Origin: Casuarius casuarius
Taxonomy: Eukaryota; Chordata; Aves; Casuariiformes; Casuariidae
Reading direction: 5' to 3'
Assembly: GCA_003342895.1 (NCBI GenBank)
Contig: PTFA01000197.1
Span: 1,208,156-1,272,155, forward strand
Length of the DNA stretch: 64,000 bases
In this document: positions 24,369-37,574 of the stretch, piece after piece
Numbering within the stretch: the first letter of the stretch is position 1
Layout of the letters: each line of letters begins with the position of its first letter
The notes under the pieces: model-generated
Database searches by the model: none
What the model was told of the DNA's origin: nothing
The model's input: only the letters and a program-made list of their open reading frames with translations
Position numbers and translations under genes: made by a program

Positions 24369-24410
24369 TGTGTGTGTATGTCTTCACTCTGTGTGTGTAT
24401 GTGTGTGTGC
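24369..24410. repeat. interrupted TG microsatellite
   Basis: TG runs are interrupted by TATGTCTTCACTC, making a simple repeat with no associated gene. Confidence 0.75.
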
Positions 24411-26344
24411 ATGTCTGTCTCCATTCCCCCCTCCTTTCTGTCTTGGAACAAGAAGAATGTGTCAAGCCCTCTGGCTGGAATCCAGGACTCTCCGTGGAAC
24501 TATAAATCGACCCGTCAGGGAGGGGGAAGAGATTAACGTTGGCCGTCTTCATTAGTGAGTCCCCGGAGGAAACTGGGTCTGCCATGAGCCGTGAATGAGA
24601 CCAGCTGAGAGAGAGGGGGGAAGTTTGCGGTTTTTATCACTGCCTCCAGAGACCCTGGAGGAGTGGAGGAAAAGAGTGTGATAGGGATGGGAGGATGTAA
24701 AATGAAGGAAGCTGGAGCTTTCCAGCACATCGCTCGCTTCCTCATTGGAGGATAGGGTAGCTGGTTGCTGATCCTCCGCGCCAATCCCTGACCCGGGAGC
24801 CCATGTGTGTGGCTGGAGTACTTGGCATGCTAATTGGGAGCAGAGAGGAGCGAGCCCGGTGGCAGTGCAGTGCCCTGCCATGCTAAACAAGTGCTGGTAA
24901 TTGCATTCAAGGTACTTTCATTATGTCAGATTTTTCACAGAACCAGAAAAGTGCATTTATCACAAGCAGCGTAATTCTTCCTGGGCATTGCTCAGGGGGG
25001 TGTGTGCTTAATTCCCCCCTCCTCTGCCTCCCAGAAAGAGGAAAGTAATTCTTTCCTATGTTTTATTCTTGCTTGCCCAGTGATTTTTATAAATCATTTC
25101 TCTGGGCTTCAAACAACACTCTCTTTCTTCCTCTCTCTGTTTATTGTGTATGTTTGCACTGCAGTCTCTCGCAAACACATGCATGCACTAACACACACAC
25201 GCACGCTAATTGTTGTTTTTCCAAGCAGAACAGGGGTATGGAGATTGCAACTGCAGCTGGTAATGTTTCAGGTTCCCTTGTAAAGTCCCTGAGAGGCTGG
25301 ATTGTGGTGGTGCTCCTACCAGTAAAATCTGGTTTAAGCTGGTAGTTGTCTCCCCCTCCCCGCTTCTTGCAGTGAGTGACGCAGGCTCGACAGCTCCAAA
25401 TAGTGATGCTCTTTATTTGCGGAGCAACCATCACACACACCGTGGCAATACCAGCAATGCACACGCCAGTCCTACCAGGGGAGCTAGCAATGACCTGAGG
25501 GGACCAGGGAGAGGGAGGCTTGTCTGTGCCCATGTGGTCCTTGTCACCTCTGTAGTGTGACAACAAGAGAACCAATTAGTGTCAGCCCTGGTGGTGGATC
25601 TTACTGATGGGGACACAGACCTGGCTAAGATGTGAACTGAGACATCATATGTCTTCCTGCTCTGCTTCCCTGCAGGTCTGCAGGGTAGAGGATTGCACTG
25701 GAGAGCAAAGGGAGCTCCTGGGAAATGCAGCGTGTGCGCTTGTGTCGCTCGCGCAAGATGCTCTCAGCTGCTCCAATTGCCAGAGGTGCAGGAGACCTTT
25801 GCAGGCAGTCCCAGTTACCCATCCACCTGACCCAGGGCTTTGCTAAAACTGTCCTGGTTGTCCTCTTCTCCCTCCCGGCCTCACCACTGTGTTTTGCCTG
25901 CTGTTTTCCCCTTAGACAACTTCCTGCCCTCGACACAAGTACCTTGATATCCCTAGTCCTTTGTAAAACGCAGCGCACGGCTTTGCCCCCCGCTGGCGTG
26001 TAGCCACCTCTGCTGTGGAATACTTCAGCTTCTTGAAATCACTTTCTACTAGCACTTGCAGCACAGTTGCGGCTTGTGGTCCTAGGTGTTTAATATTTAC
26101 TAAATTAAGTGGTGTTCCTTGGTAGTAACTAAATCCTTTTTTTAATAATCCTTTTTTTCTGGTATGATATGATATAAGTATTTAATGTTTTCTTTTGTAA
26201 AGAGCAACACATAGCAGGAAAAATTGGACAAATAATTGATAATATTTGGAGTAGGAATGTGGGCAGGAAGAGAACAGAAAGCTGAGGTAAAGAAACTCCT
26301 GTTTAAAATCCTTACTTGAAACAAGGCCATAACTGGTACTAAGA

Positions 26345-26440
26345 AGTGCCGTTGCCAGGTGAGTCAGCAGCAGAGTTGGTCTAAAAGCCAGGAATCCTGC
26401 CTCCTAGTTTCCTTTTACACCTGCTGCTGCTGCTAGCTGA
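26345..26440 (+). mobile_element. possible MIR remnant
   Basis: AAAAGCCAGGAATCCTGCCT followed by CCTAGTTTCC resembles the MIR segment around 'gagtcaggaatcctggctcctagttcc'. Only this part aligns by eye, and the rest is diverged. Confidence 0.35.
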
Positions 26441-29400
26441 GGAGTACTCAGTGATGTTTTGAAATGCCTTGGAAGGGGAAGAAATAAATAGTGAAGAGCA
26501 GAAGAGTAACTGCACCATGGTGCCGTGACACAACACCAGCTATGGTGTCACTAATGAACAAGGTGATGGATGAGTTATTAACTCCACAGTCCGGAGGGAA
26601 GAGACCATCTTCACTGATATCATCTTAATGGACAGTGCCGTCACCCGCGGAGGTGAGATCACCCTTTCGTCTAGCACCTGGATGTCCTTTGGAAGCCTCC
26701 AGTTCAAGCCTGATCCTGCTTAGCTTGTGACATGGCCTGAGATGGTCCGGTCCGGTGTGTGAGGTGACCTGCTGGTGGCCAGGGTGGAGGTGTCTGCTCC
26801 TGGGGGAGCTCTGTCCTGGTGGAAGGATCGAGGAGGGACAAGGGGAATGCAGCCTGCTGCGGGGGAGAAGTGCTGCGGTAGATTAAAGCAGCTGCTGAGG
26901 GACTACTCCAGTGAAGCTTGAAATCAGATTGTTTGACAAACATCATGTTAGAAGCACCTGGCTGGTTCTGTTTGCCCCACAGCTCCCTACCTCAGAGAGA
27001 AAACAAGGTTTTTCAGTGCTCCAGAATTGCTTTACTCTTCCTTCTCCCTTTCCCTCGCTATGCCCCAGAGGGCAGATTGCTTGCCTGCAGCGAGCCATGG
27101 GTGTTCGTTGGGGATGGAGGGGTGGTAGAAGGCTTTGGGAGCCCCTCAGCCCGATACCATCCCCCTATATATGAGAAAGAGAGCGAGCTTGTGGAGAGGT
27201 GGGTTTGTTTGGTGTGATTTTATTTTATTTTTTTCAGCTCTGATTTTTGTTCTGCCTCATTTGCATATTGTGGTTTTTTTCCAAGCCTCTGCATCTCCTT
27301 TCTTCCTCCCTTTTTTTTTTCTTTAAATTCTCTTCTATCTGCTAAAGATTGCTCCCTAACTCTCAAATGTCCCTCCCCCGCCTCACTCCCCCCCACTGCA
27401 TTTTTCTTTCATCCTTTGTTCTTGATTGCTTGTGCCCGGGAGCAAAGAAAGGGAAAGGGAAGGATACCATCTCTCTGTGAAATACAGGAGAGCGAGAGAA
27501 ATGCAGGCAGGCAAAGTTGTCAGCCTGGCAGAGTGAGATTGAATCCATCTCAGGAACGCAGGGCGTGCGTTGCTGGAGCACACAGGATTCACCTCCTCCA
27601 TTATGCTCGCTGTGTCACACGATGGGACTCCAGCCCTGCCAGCCCTGGATGGGACTTCCCTGCAGGCTGTTGCTTTTGGCATCTGCTGCATTGGGGGAAT
27701 GAAACGGGGATCAGAGACAGACCGGAACAGCTTGCCGTGCCAGCCTAGAATATTAACTGAGTCCTGCGCGTGGTCTCCTGCGTGTCCTCGTCCCAGTGTG
27801 AATCTGCTGTGTGTCTCTCACGCAGGACTGTAGATAATCATCTGAAATGTGTGCACATGCTGGCTGATACATCACATCTTCTCTTTCCTTCCATTTCCTC
27901 TCCCTCTGCATCAACAGCGCTGCCATAATCTCTCAAAATCAACAGGCCATTACAGTCTGATGTAACTCAATGAGTACTTTGAGACAGAAATCCTGCAGTG
28001 TGCTTAAAATTCCTAATGTAGAAACACAGTGCTGTCCTGCATTCTCCCTCTGCCTTATTTTCTGGCTTCTAGTGAAAAGTCAGTGTTGTCTTGTGTCTGT
28101 GTGTACTGTTTTTTAGCAGAGTGGACTGCTAGCCCTAAGCCACCTTTTTATTCTCTTTCAGACTCTGTGTTTAAGATGTTTATTCTGGGAGCTGATCTCT
28201 TTCCCCCTGCCTCAGCCTTCTCCCTTTTTTCCATTAGTAGTTTTGAGTGATGACTTTCAGCTCTCGCCTTGGGAGAGTGGAGGTCAGGGAGGCAGCTAAC
28301 TTTATCCCCTGTGTCACTTTGCCCTCTGTTCCCTCAGCCTTTTGCGCGTTTGGCCTGTCCCTTGCCAGTGGAACATGTGCTGTTGCTGATTAAAGCCTGT
28401 GGATGAGCAGTTCAGGTGAACATGGGCCATGCTGTTTTTTTTGCGTAGCAGAAATGTCTTTCTGCTGTGTGCCTTATTTCCCTAGGAAAGCTTATCTTAG
28501 ATGTAACCTTATACCTCAATCTTTTTTCTTGGTCCCCTCCCCCAAGTTTTTGTGGTAAGCCACGTTTCTGCCTGAGAGGACTGTGATCTGTAAGCTTGAT
28601 AGGGAGGGGGTATCAGCTCTCCTGATATTTGCAGGTTAATCTTATTTCTCGTAGGACCGTTCTGCATCTCAGACTTAGGTTGCAGGTAGATGCAATGGGG
28701 TAGCCCAGACTGATGTCATATCCTACAGAACTGGATTTTCTGTGATTATTTTGGTTACATAGGATAAATGTGGACGATGGAGAAAACTGAACGAGATGCT
28801 TGTTGTATGAATCACACCTACTATTAACAGTTCTTCCAAGCGTCTCACCATGGCGCTTGTTGGAAGGACTGGGGTATCGCAGTTTGTGTCTCTCTGCTCT
28901 GTCTGTGATAAGGTGGTGCTGGTTCTCCTTTCTGACCTGGCCTGAGAAAGAGCATAAATGGGTTGCTTGAGGCGGAGTTACAGAACTGGATGCCAGAAGA
29001 TGCTGTACCCCATAGTTCTGCTCTAGCCTGCCTGAGAGCTGAAGGCACACACTGGATGGCTTACCAAAACCTGTAGTGTAAGCCGTGTCCTGGGACGTAG
29101 AGACAATGGTTGGTTTTGCCATCTGGGATCAGGTATGTGAGATGCTGGTGTCTTGGTTCCCTCCAGATACAGTCCCTCTTTCCCTTCTGTGGTTCATGGG
29201 CATGTCAACAACATCTAATGTCAACCGATTGCAGGGAGATGACCAATACAAAAGAGCTGGCATAGATGCATGGTTTTCATTAGCTGTCAAAAGGAGATTA
29301 GCAATTAGCAGTCTCTTACCTGTTCTGCCTCCAGGCCTTATCTGGTACTCTCCTTTATGGCTAGAGTAAAAATAGCAGGTTAGTGATAGTCTCGTGTTCA

Positions 29401-30144
29401 AAGGAGCTATTTATGGTCCTTAACCAGTGACAAAATGTATGTTTTAAGCAGATAGTTCACCACACAAAACTCTTCCCATGATGAGGTCCTTGGATACCAC
29501 AGTGTAGCTGAAGAAGCCTGCTCTTTGCTTTGTGCACACGGTAGCACAAGCTGCCTGAGGAACGCCACCATGCTGCTTGGGCCATTGATCCCATCGGACT
29601 GGTATCTGGGCTTTGACACTGGAGCTGAGACCAAGGGTTCATGGGAAAGTGAGGAACAACTCCCCTGTGGATAGTTTGGAGCAATGAGCCTGAGGGAGAA
29701 GCTGCTTCTTTATGTCTTTGTCAGTTGGCTCGCTTACGCTTTGACATGTGAGAGTCCATACTAGTTTCTAAGTGATTTCCCTTCTGATGTCACTGTGGAT
29801 GTTTTCATTATCCTTAGGAAAGTCTAATTATATTAAGATACTGGCCAGTTTTTCTCTGGACTGCCTAAGTAATTTTATCCCTCCATGTGCATCTGTCTCC
29901 TGTTGTTGCAAAGGCTGTGATTTTGTAAGGCTGCTTCTCGAGTTGTGTGATCAGTGCCTGCATTTAATAAACTTCACTTTTTCTTGATATCTTAAGTATT
30001 CTGGGAGCCTCCTGCTGGAATTGCAGACACTGGAGGTGAAAATGAGGGACCCCTCTGTTCACGCTTATCCTTCCACCCCGCCAATGTGTTTTATAGTTAT
30101 TGTCCACTGGTTCCAGTCAGAGCATTATAGCTGCTCGAGCTTCT

Positions 30145-30175
30145 CTTTTCCTTTCCTTTCCTTTCCTTTCCTTTC
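30145..30175 (+). repeat. (TTTCC)n pentanucleotide array
   Basis: About six copies of TTTCC run in tandem, forming a pure pyrimidine strand with triplex (H-DNA) potential. It is likely length-polymorphic. Confidence 0.85.
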
Positions 30176-30873
30176 TATCCTCTTTATTCCCTTACCTTGC
30201 ACTTGCATAGAACAGGTCACTTCTCTGGCTTGTTATGAAATCTGTCTTCTGGTGCAAAAAGCTCCTGTATAGCTTTGTGCCTCTGGAAAAGACTTCTTGA
30301 CTATGTCTGTTTTGTTGATTCTTTCTTACATTTTTCATTTCATCTGAAAACACTCTCTCTTCCCTTTCTTGTCCCTCTTAGTTTTTCTCTTCTCCTTCCA
30401 TTGTAGATATGAGCACTTAAGCTGGTTGGGAATTTTGATTAAATGTTTTCTTTCCTTGGAAAATGTTGGTTTAAAGCAGAAATAAGTGTCTGTCTAAAAC
30501 ACATTTCATAGAAGTATTTCGGAGAAAGGAATGTTTTGTTGTCCAGCTGCCCAGAATATCCCTTAGCCCGCTGATTTACAGACACTCCTCTGATTTTAAA
30601 GCAAGGGTTTGAACCCGAGGTTGTTGTCTGAGCATTTTTTTTGTGTGGTTGTTCTGACTCAAAACATCCTGCCTCCCAGTCACTGCTCACCTGGGGACAG
30701 TGCAAGGGGAAGGAGTGAGCATCAGTGACTGTGTAAGCTGGTTTTGTCCCCAACAGCTGTGCTAATCCAGCTGTGCCTTTACGGCCCTTCTGTAAGGAGT
30801 GGGAGACCAAATGACCCTGCCCATAGTTAGGGGGGTGAAGGGAGAGGGGGGAAAGACTCTTGAGTTTGGAGGG

Positions 30874-30896
30874 TTGTTTGTTTGTTTGTTTGTTTT
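30874..30896 (+). repeat. (TTTG)n array
   Basis: About five and a half copies of TTTG form a simple tetranucleotide repeat. Confidence 0.85.
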
Positions 30897-31224
30897 CTTA
30901 AAGCTCTGAAGAGATGCGTGATCTACTGCATCGTAATTAAGACAAATTCTTGCATCTGTTTAACTTTGGAAGTCAGTGTGCGTGATATGTTTTTCCTGGA
31001 GAAAGCTTTCAAAAGGCATTGAAGGGTGAAAGGACAAGGCTCAATAGCAAGTTATGATGCAAGCACTAGTGTTTTAAAAAAAATGCTTGTTGATATGGTG
31101 CACTGTCCAAATAATCACCTATGAAGCTGCGAGTTAGTATTGAGTTGTACTTGCAGTGCTGTGGATGCAGTATCATTTACAGGACGTGCAAACTGAGGGA
31201 GGAAGGGAAGGTCTACCATGCCAC

Positions 31225-31335
31225 TGGGGGGAGCATGCTAGACTAGGATTTGATACATCATGATTCAAACCCTATCCTGCCTCTGCTGGCTAAGTTATTC
31301 AGCTTTCTGCATCTCAAGAAGAGGATGTGCCGGAG
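31225..31335 (+). mobile_element. probable MIR remnant
   Basis: GGGAGCATGCTAGACTAGGA, then GATTCAAACCCTATCCTGCC and CTCTGCTGGCTAAGTTATTC follow the order of MIR (head, B-box 'ggttcaaatcc', 'tggctctgcca', 'caagttacttc'). Divergence is considerable and the 3' tail is missing. Confidence 0.45.
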
Positions 31336-31571
31336 GGCTTTCTTTTGGAAACTTTGGCCTTGAGAGCATCTGACAAAGAATGCCAGGAGTTAGGCCTGAG
31401 CCCCTTCTGAAGAGGGGGGGAGATGTGGAAGCATGGGGGCAGTGTAACTGTGGGCCACTTAACCTGGGAGAGTTGCCAGCCAAGGCACCACAAACTTGTG
31501 AGGTAGAACCAGGAGGCATCCAGCAAAATGCTCAGAAAACAGACTTGAAATGAAGACATGCTCTTTCAGCT

Positions 31572-31845
31572 GGTGCATCTTCTGCTCTGTGGAACGCGCT
31601 GCCACAGGAGTTTATCAGCCTGGTGTATAAATGTGTTCAGAATGGAATTAGATTCATGGAGAATAGATCCACTGATGCCTTTTAAATGCAATGGTCTGGA
31701 TATATCCTCTGACTGAGGAAATCCCTAAACTACTAAAAGCTGGGAGAGGATATCAGGGGCTTGTCTGCTTCTGGCAGCTGTCAGCAGTGGAATTTGGACT
31801 TAGGTGGACCTCTGGTCTGATCCTGGATGGCTGCCTCTAAGCTAG
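31572..31845 (+). mobile_element. CR1/L3-type LINE 3' end
   Basis: The segment starts with TGCTCTGTGGAACGCGCTGC and CACAGGAGTTTATC (consensus 'ctgtggaactcactgccacaggaag'). It ends with TAGGTGGACCTCTGGTCTGA and TCCTGGATGG (consensus 'tagatggacctttggtctgatccagtatgg'), which is the signature 3' end of ancient CR1/L3 elements. It is a 5'-truncated, dead copy in sense with the candidate gene strand. Confidence 0.75.
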
Positions 31846-32396
31846 CTCATGGAGGACTATTTGTCTAAACTGGGGGAAGGGAAGCAGATGGAGAAATCTG
31901 AATGGAAGCTGGTTTGCATTTAATCTGCGCTGTTCATGATACAGAGTTGAAATGGAGGACTTGGGGATGGGGCAGTACTAGGGTTTGAGTTGTGAGTCTG
32001 GGGTAACATTGGACATGGCTCTGTGGTGGGTTGAAGTAAATATAAATCATCACTGCTGCCAAATAGCATGGTCCCAGTTTCCTCACACATTAACATCGCA
32101 AGTGCATTGCTGAAAACTTACCTAGCAAAAAGATAAATTTTCATCCAGATCTCATCAGGGAAACATGCTGGTGGAGGGAGGGAAGAGGCAGGAGGGCTTG
32201 AGTTCCCCTTTCAGCAGCAGTAAGGGCTTGGATTGCCTTGATGTGTTATCAGACAGCTTGTTTTCAGCTTATTTAGATAGCTCGTCTGCCTCTACCCTTT
32301 GCCCTCTTCCGTTATCCCCATTTAATAGTATTTCCCAGCTTCACGAGGGTGTGATGAGGGTATCACAGGCTGTGAAGTGATCAGATACAATGCCTC

Positions 32397-32450
32397 TGTG
32401 TGTGTGTGTGTGTGTGTGCGCGCGCGCGCGCGCACATGCATGTGTGTATG
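32397..32450. repeat. 54-bp alternating TG/CG tract (Z-DNA-prone)
   Basis: Every step from 32397 to 32450 alternates pyrimidine and purine: a (TG) block of about 11 units, then (CG) of about 7 units at 32419-32432, then CACATGCATGTGTGTATG. The (CG)7 block is unusual in a methylated vertebrate genome, where CpG decays. Known biophysics gives such sequence the strongest Z-DNA propensity. Confidence 0.85.
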
Positions 32451-34029
32451 AGAGGGAGAGACCTAAGCTAAGTGGCTTGGCTGGCAAGAGCTCTGTGGGG
32501 CAAGAAATGGTATTGGCAGGGGTTACTGGTGGAGCGGAGCATGCCGCACTGGCATGGCCAAGCGGGGTGGGTAGTCTGCACAGTGCCTTCCAGCATGCTG
32601 CCTGGCCCGCTTGTGTTTTGCTGACCTTGCTTGACTCAGCCTAGCGCTCGCCTCGGTGGCATTTCTCAGTTTGTCTGTAACACAATAGTGCTGGCACGCT
32701 GCCGCCCATCAATTCTGAAACTAAAGGGAATGGCAGCAGTGGGCAGAAACCTATTGATTGTGCTGTAAATCAGAATACTAAAGGAAAAAAAAAGCCTGAT
32801 TCTCAGGAAAATTGAAGTCCATCTCTCACCTCTTCAAGACCTCCTTCTGCTGCAGGCAGAGTCTTTCTGCTACCTCCTCTGGGCACTTACAGCATCAGTA
32901 GCTAAATTTTTTGTGTACAGGGACAATCAGTAGCATGGGCTGTAATATCAGTGTTAATTCTTTTCATTTTTTGTGTGTGCAAATGATGGGATTTCAGCAG
33001 GGCTGAACTGGGTCTGATAAAGCTGCCAGAAGGTTCAGCCTTGCTTGAGAAATAACCCCGTAGCGAAATGGGACATGCAAGCCACCTGGGGTGCAGAAGG
33101 TAGCCTGAGCTGCTGTAGGAAGGAGACAACACTTGCTTTCTTGGCTTTTGGAAATGATGCCAGGTTTGACAGAAGACAAAGATCTGTAACGTAGGATTGC
33201 TTTGCTTCCTTCTGCAAGCGGTGGGCTTGGCCCCTCCCTGCCCCCGGGAACACCTGGCTTTGGGAATGGAAAAATGGAGAATTTCCCTCGTGGAAGTCTG
33301 AGAAAGCAAACGCAGAACTGCAGAAGAGAAAAGGTACTCTTCTGGGGTGGGATATGGCAGGATTAATGTGAGGCAGAGCCTGGAGCTGAGGAACTGGGAG
33401 CTGTAGCACACGATAGAGTTAGAGATTTGGGGGACAGAATGAATTGCGGGGCAGGAGATGGACAGATGGAGAGAGATCTTGGAGGAGGGCCCAAAATTGC
33501 CCTATTCGGTACATTTGGGAGAGTCATCACTCTTCTCGTTACACATATGTTTTGGGAATGGGCCAGGGGAGGTTTCAACAGAATCATAATCTGAGGTCTT
33601 TTTTTAAAAAAGACTCATTATTTTGGGGTCATTTTTATCTGCATTGATTAGTTAAAAAAAAAAAATCTGTTGACTGTTAATACCTCTTGATTTTCTAACC
33701 CTTCCATTCTAGGAGAGAATTGTTGCCAAGCTCTGGATCAAGCTTAAACAGGAGTTTCACATAGATTCAGGACAGATGTAGAGACAACCTAGGAAAAGTG
33801 GAATAGCAGGAAATTATGTTGGTCAAAACTGATATGCTCAGCACAGCCAAAGCTCTTGAGCTAGCGAACCTTTTTTATAGCACATGTTGCCCCTGTGCCA
33901 TAGATTGTTAATTTTTTTACAGGGAGCAGATGGGAAAAAAAAATCCCTTGGGATGGGATATTTCTCCTGTGACTGGAGAGAAGCTTGTGTGTGTGCCGGA
34001 GAAAGGAGAGTAACACCTCTTGCTCTGCA

Positions 34030-34150
34030 TATGTTTGGGTTAGCAGGAAAGCTCCTTGAGGATCATGGCTATATTGGCTCCTTGTTTGTCTAAGGTGCTT
34101 TGGGATACTGAGGTCAGAAGAGCTTCCTCTGTTGCAGTGGGGATCTGTTA
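34030..34150 (+). mobile_element. possible MIR 3' tail
   Basis: TAAGGTGCTTTGGGATACTG followed by AGGTCAGAAGAGC resembles the MIR/LINE-like tail ('aaagcgctttgggatcctcagatgaaaggcgc'). The upstream core is not legible. Confidence 0.3.
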
Positions 34151-35439
34151 TAATAACTGCTGTTTCTGCTGTGATGGGCCACACAACGATGAGATATTTA
34201 TTAGGCTAATGAGCAAATTATAATTCAAAGCTGCAGGATGAATGAAAAAAGAAATCTATGTTAGCTCCCAACTGGTAATGGTTGTAGTATCAGAGTCACG
34301 GAATTCTTGAATTTTAAAGTTTTCCCAAGTGACCAGCACTTGGATGAGATGTGGATATATATGTGTATGCTGTTATATTCTTACACTTATAAATGTGTGT
34401 GTGCATTGCGGTCACAATAAAAAGAATGAGGGAAAAAGCTCATTTCCTGCCTTTTTGTATGTGAATTCTCATTCATAAAGCACATAGGTGGGATATTTTT
34501 GTACAGCATTTCCTAGGTTTTTTCTCTTTCCACTAAAAGAAAATGCAGAAAACTTTTGTCATGCATTCAAATACAGCTGTGTTTAGTTTGCAGTGTAGTG
34601 CTTTAAGTGGGTATTACGACGTGACCTGCCTAGTGTACCTGTTTTGCATCACCTCCATACACAGAGGGTTTTTTTTTGTGTGTGTAACCTCTATTGACCT
34701 GCTATCCAGAGGCAGTTTTGGATTATGCCTTATCTGGGCTAGATTCAGATGGTGGCCTCAAGGTGAAACACTCTTTAATCATTAGAGCTGGATGCCTGAG
34801 TATTGGAATCTTGCAAATACGTTGGCGTGTATTTAATAAATACCGACTTTTTTTTTTTTCTCGAACCCTTGACATAAGCTTTTATTGTGAGATGGTTGTT
34901 AGGGCTGAGAATTTGCCACTGACTCCCTCTCCCCACCCCAAAACAAACAAGTAAGTAGAACCATATGTAGTTGACTTCATGCTCCAAACAGCCTCTTAGG
35001 CTACTTCCTTATGAAATCAGCAGCTTTTTTTCTGTGGTGATGGTGTTTTCCTGAGACAAGCCAGACCACTCTAGCCTGTGTAGAGAAGGAAGATGTTTGC
35101 CCTAATGATGACTCTTAGGTCAGCCATGAGCTCTATTCAAAGTACCGTTTTCCCACAGCTAAAGTCACTGCAAAGTATTCCTCTAGCCTAGTTCCCTGTG
35201 TGAAATAAGCTGCTGTTGCAAAGAGGTTTTAAAGAGGTTCTTTGTTTTTTTTCCTTTTTTGCCAAAATAGAAACATTTAATCATCTTTTAAAGCATACTT
35301 CTCAATGCGAAGCCAACAGACATTATTCTCTCAGTAGCTGTTTCTGGTTTAGACTCGGCATAAATCTTTTTTGATTGTGCAGTCTGGTTCTAGACTGTGA
35401 AGTAGCCCAAATACAGATCTGAGTGATTTTTAACTCGGC

Positions 35440-35525
35440 ATTTTAATCCAGGTGTCACTACCGACTTTCCATGCGATCTTAGCAAAATCAGTTAAATTTA
35501 TCCCTTACTTCTGTTATCTCTGAAG
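35440..35525 (+). mobile_element. probable MIR core
   Basis: GCGATCTTAGCAAAATCAGT, then TAAATTTATCCC and TTACTTCTGTTATCTC track the MIR core ('tgaccttgggcaagtcacttaacctctctgtgcctcagtttccccatctg') base for base in spacing. It is diverged and has no clear head or tail. Confidence 0.45.
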
Positions 35526-36521
35526 TCAGGGTAGTTCCTGGCAAACTCTCAAAAGATTTTGTGGCTGTTCAATTCAGTTGATATTTGGAGAGCGTGCACC
35601 AGGTAGTAATATTAGGGAAGTAGGGAAGCACCTTGTAACCCAGCAGGAGGAGAGTATGAAGTGACAGAAAGGGACAAGTAATGGGGGAAAACAAAGAGGA
35701 GCTTCAGCCAGGGGATGCTGGAGGGACCATGGCGGGGACTGGAGGGAGTGTGCAGGGGTGTGAAAAGGGCTGAGAGGGAAGGAGGTGCTGCAGATCAAAG
35801 AGAAAGAGGGAATGGAGCACAAAAGAGAGCAGTAGTTTGGAGAAAGGTAGAATGAATTGAGGAGTTGGAAGAAAGAAAAAGGAAGAAAAAGGAGGGAGTA
35901 AGAAAAAAGGTATGTTAAGGTCAATTAGCTTTGTTGATTACATAAGTTTTACTTTTGAGGCATTACATTTCTAAACTTGGGGCAAAATGATTTTTTTTTA
36001 AGCATCTGAGTGTTACTAACCGCTCGAAACTATTTTGTTAAAAATTTTTGAGGAGGAAGACCTCTAAAATTTGCTCCTAAGGTTATACTGGCCCGGGTTC
36101 CTGATAGCAACCTTCCGTCTCTAGGAAGTAGTCCCTTGAATTTTATAAAGTGTTAATGGCTTGGTGTGTCCCTTTGCTGATTTGTCCTGGTGACTTTAAA
36201 ATTATTGTCTAGTGTTCTGTTTTGTAGATGAAAGCTCTCTAACATGCAATTTTTAAAAAATGTAAGCAAAAATTGACTATAGAAAGAGTTTTGTGTGCAC
36301 ATTTTTTCTTTTAATCTATAATAAGTAGTGTCTGTGACTTAAAGCTTAGCCTGATATATCTCTTGTTGTTGTGGTTTCAGTCTCATTGGTAGTGGTTTCC
36401 CTACTCTCAGCTGCAACCTGTGAGGAGCAAGTGGCAGAGAGAAGGAATCAGGTTTGGGTGGTCTGTGATGACTTGCTTTGTTTTGGTATATAAGACAGAA
36501 ATGGCGAGGGTTGATCCGAAG

Positions 36522-36542
36522 CTGGTGGTGGTGGTGGTGGTG
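36522..36542 (+). repeat. (GGT)n trinucleotide run
   Basis: Seven GGT units form a simple repeat that could encode poly-Val/Gly/Trp in translation, but no gene is supported here. Confidence 0.85.
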
Positions 36543-36649
36543 TTATTTTTACTATTATTACGCCAGACCACATGGTTTAGTCACAAAACAATTATTTGTC
36601 AAAATTGATGTTTAAAACTTCTCATTTTGAAAGATACCCATTCTAAAAA

Positions 36650-36668
36650 TTAATAATAATAATAATAA
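36650..36668 (+). repeat. (AAT)n trinucleotide run
   Basis: About six TAA/AAT units form a simple repeat. Confidence 0.85.
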
Positions 36669-37574
36669 AAACCCATTAAGACCAGTACTTAAAGCTGCCT
36701 GAACATAGGTGGATTCCTTGAAAAATTTCCCAGTAAAAATATTTGTACCCTCTCTTACTGGACAAATATTTTGAAGCATAACTTGAAGCATGTCTTGTAC
36801 AAGTTTCTGCACTGACTAACCAGGCAGTGGAAAAGCAGAGAAATCACTTCACCTATGACCACAGCATTAGTTAAAAAAAAATTATGGAAAATATAGGCAA
36901 CTCCTGGGATTCGGTGTTATAAAAGGCCGTGGAGTGACTGACTTCTGAAGGGGCCTGGTTAGTGTTACGATGACTAGTAACATTAATAACTGTTTCTTCT
37001 AAGATTAATAATGAAGGGAAAGAGGCCTTTTGCTTAACGTATAATGGTCATCTGCAGAAGTCAAAAAAGACTTCTTTGGCGGTCAGCTGCCATCCATCAC
37101 CGCCTGTTTACAGCAGTGCACAGTAAGGCAGGTGTATTATATTTTCAAAGGCAGCAGTTACAGGCCACTTGTGGGACGCGGGATCCCAGGTGGGACGGAC
37201 CAAAGACCTGATCTGCTCCGACAGCTCCAATATTTTGCTTTTATCTCCTCCCTTGTCTGTTCATTTCCTTCAAAGGGTGACAGCCCTGTGAAATCTTCCA
37301 GCAACTGTAGCATTTTTCTCCCTTGAAAGTTGGAAGGAGCAGGGGACAGAGGGGGAGAGGATTAGGGCTTTTTCTTGTTTTAGGCTTTTATTTGGCTTGT
37401 CTTTTCCTGGAGAAAATGCAGCTTAGTATTTCAGGCTATTTTTTTTTCCCCCCTTTGAGAAATTCCTGTGAAACGATCAGAAGATTTTTCCATATGTGAG
37501 ATGCTTCTGTATTTTGAGTCCTAATCACTTAGGTGAAAAAGAATAAGTAAATTATATACTGAACTGCTAACTGG

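Larger units (their letters stand above)
22746..31224. other. non-coding stretch, no gene seen
   Basis: The stretch contains three TG-rich tracts, a (TTTCC)n array, a (TTTG)n array and one weak MIR-like piece. Frames of up to 169 codons occur (for example 28613-29122, minus strand) but none has a recognisable domain or codon pattern. It is probably intron. Confidence 0.6.
31846..37574. other. non-coding stretch, no gene seen
   Basis: The stretch contains the TG/CG tract at 32397-32450, two possible MIR pieces (about 34030-34150 and 35440-35525), and GGT and AAT trinucleotide runs near 36.5-36.7 kb. No recognisable coding region was found. Confidence 0.6.

Noticed and set aside
28613..29122. 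169-codon minus-strand frame
   Set aside because: No domain, no conserved signature, no supporting splice sites.
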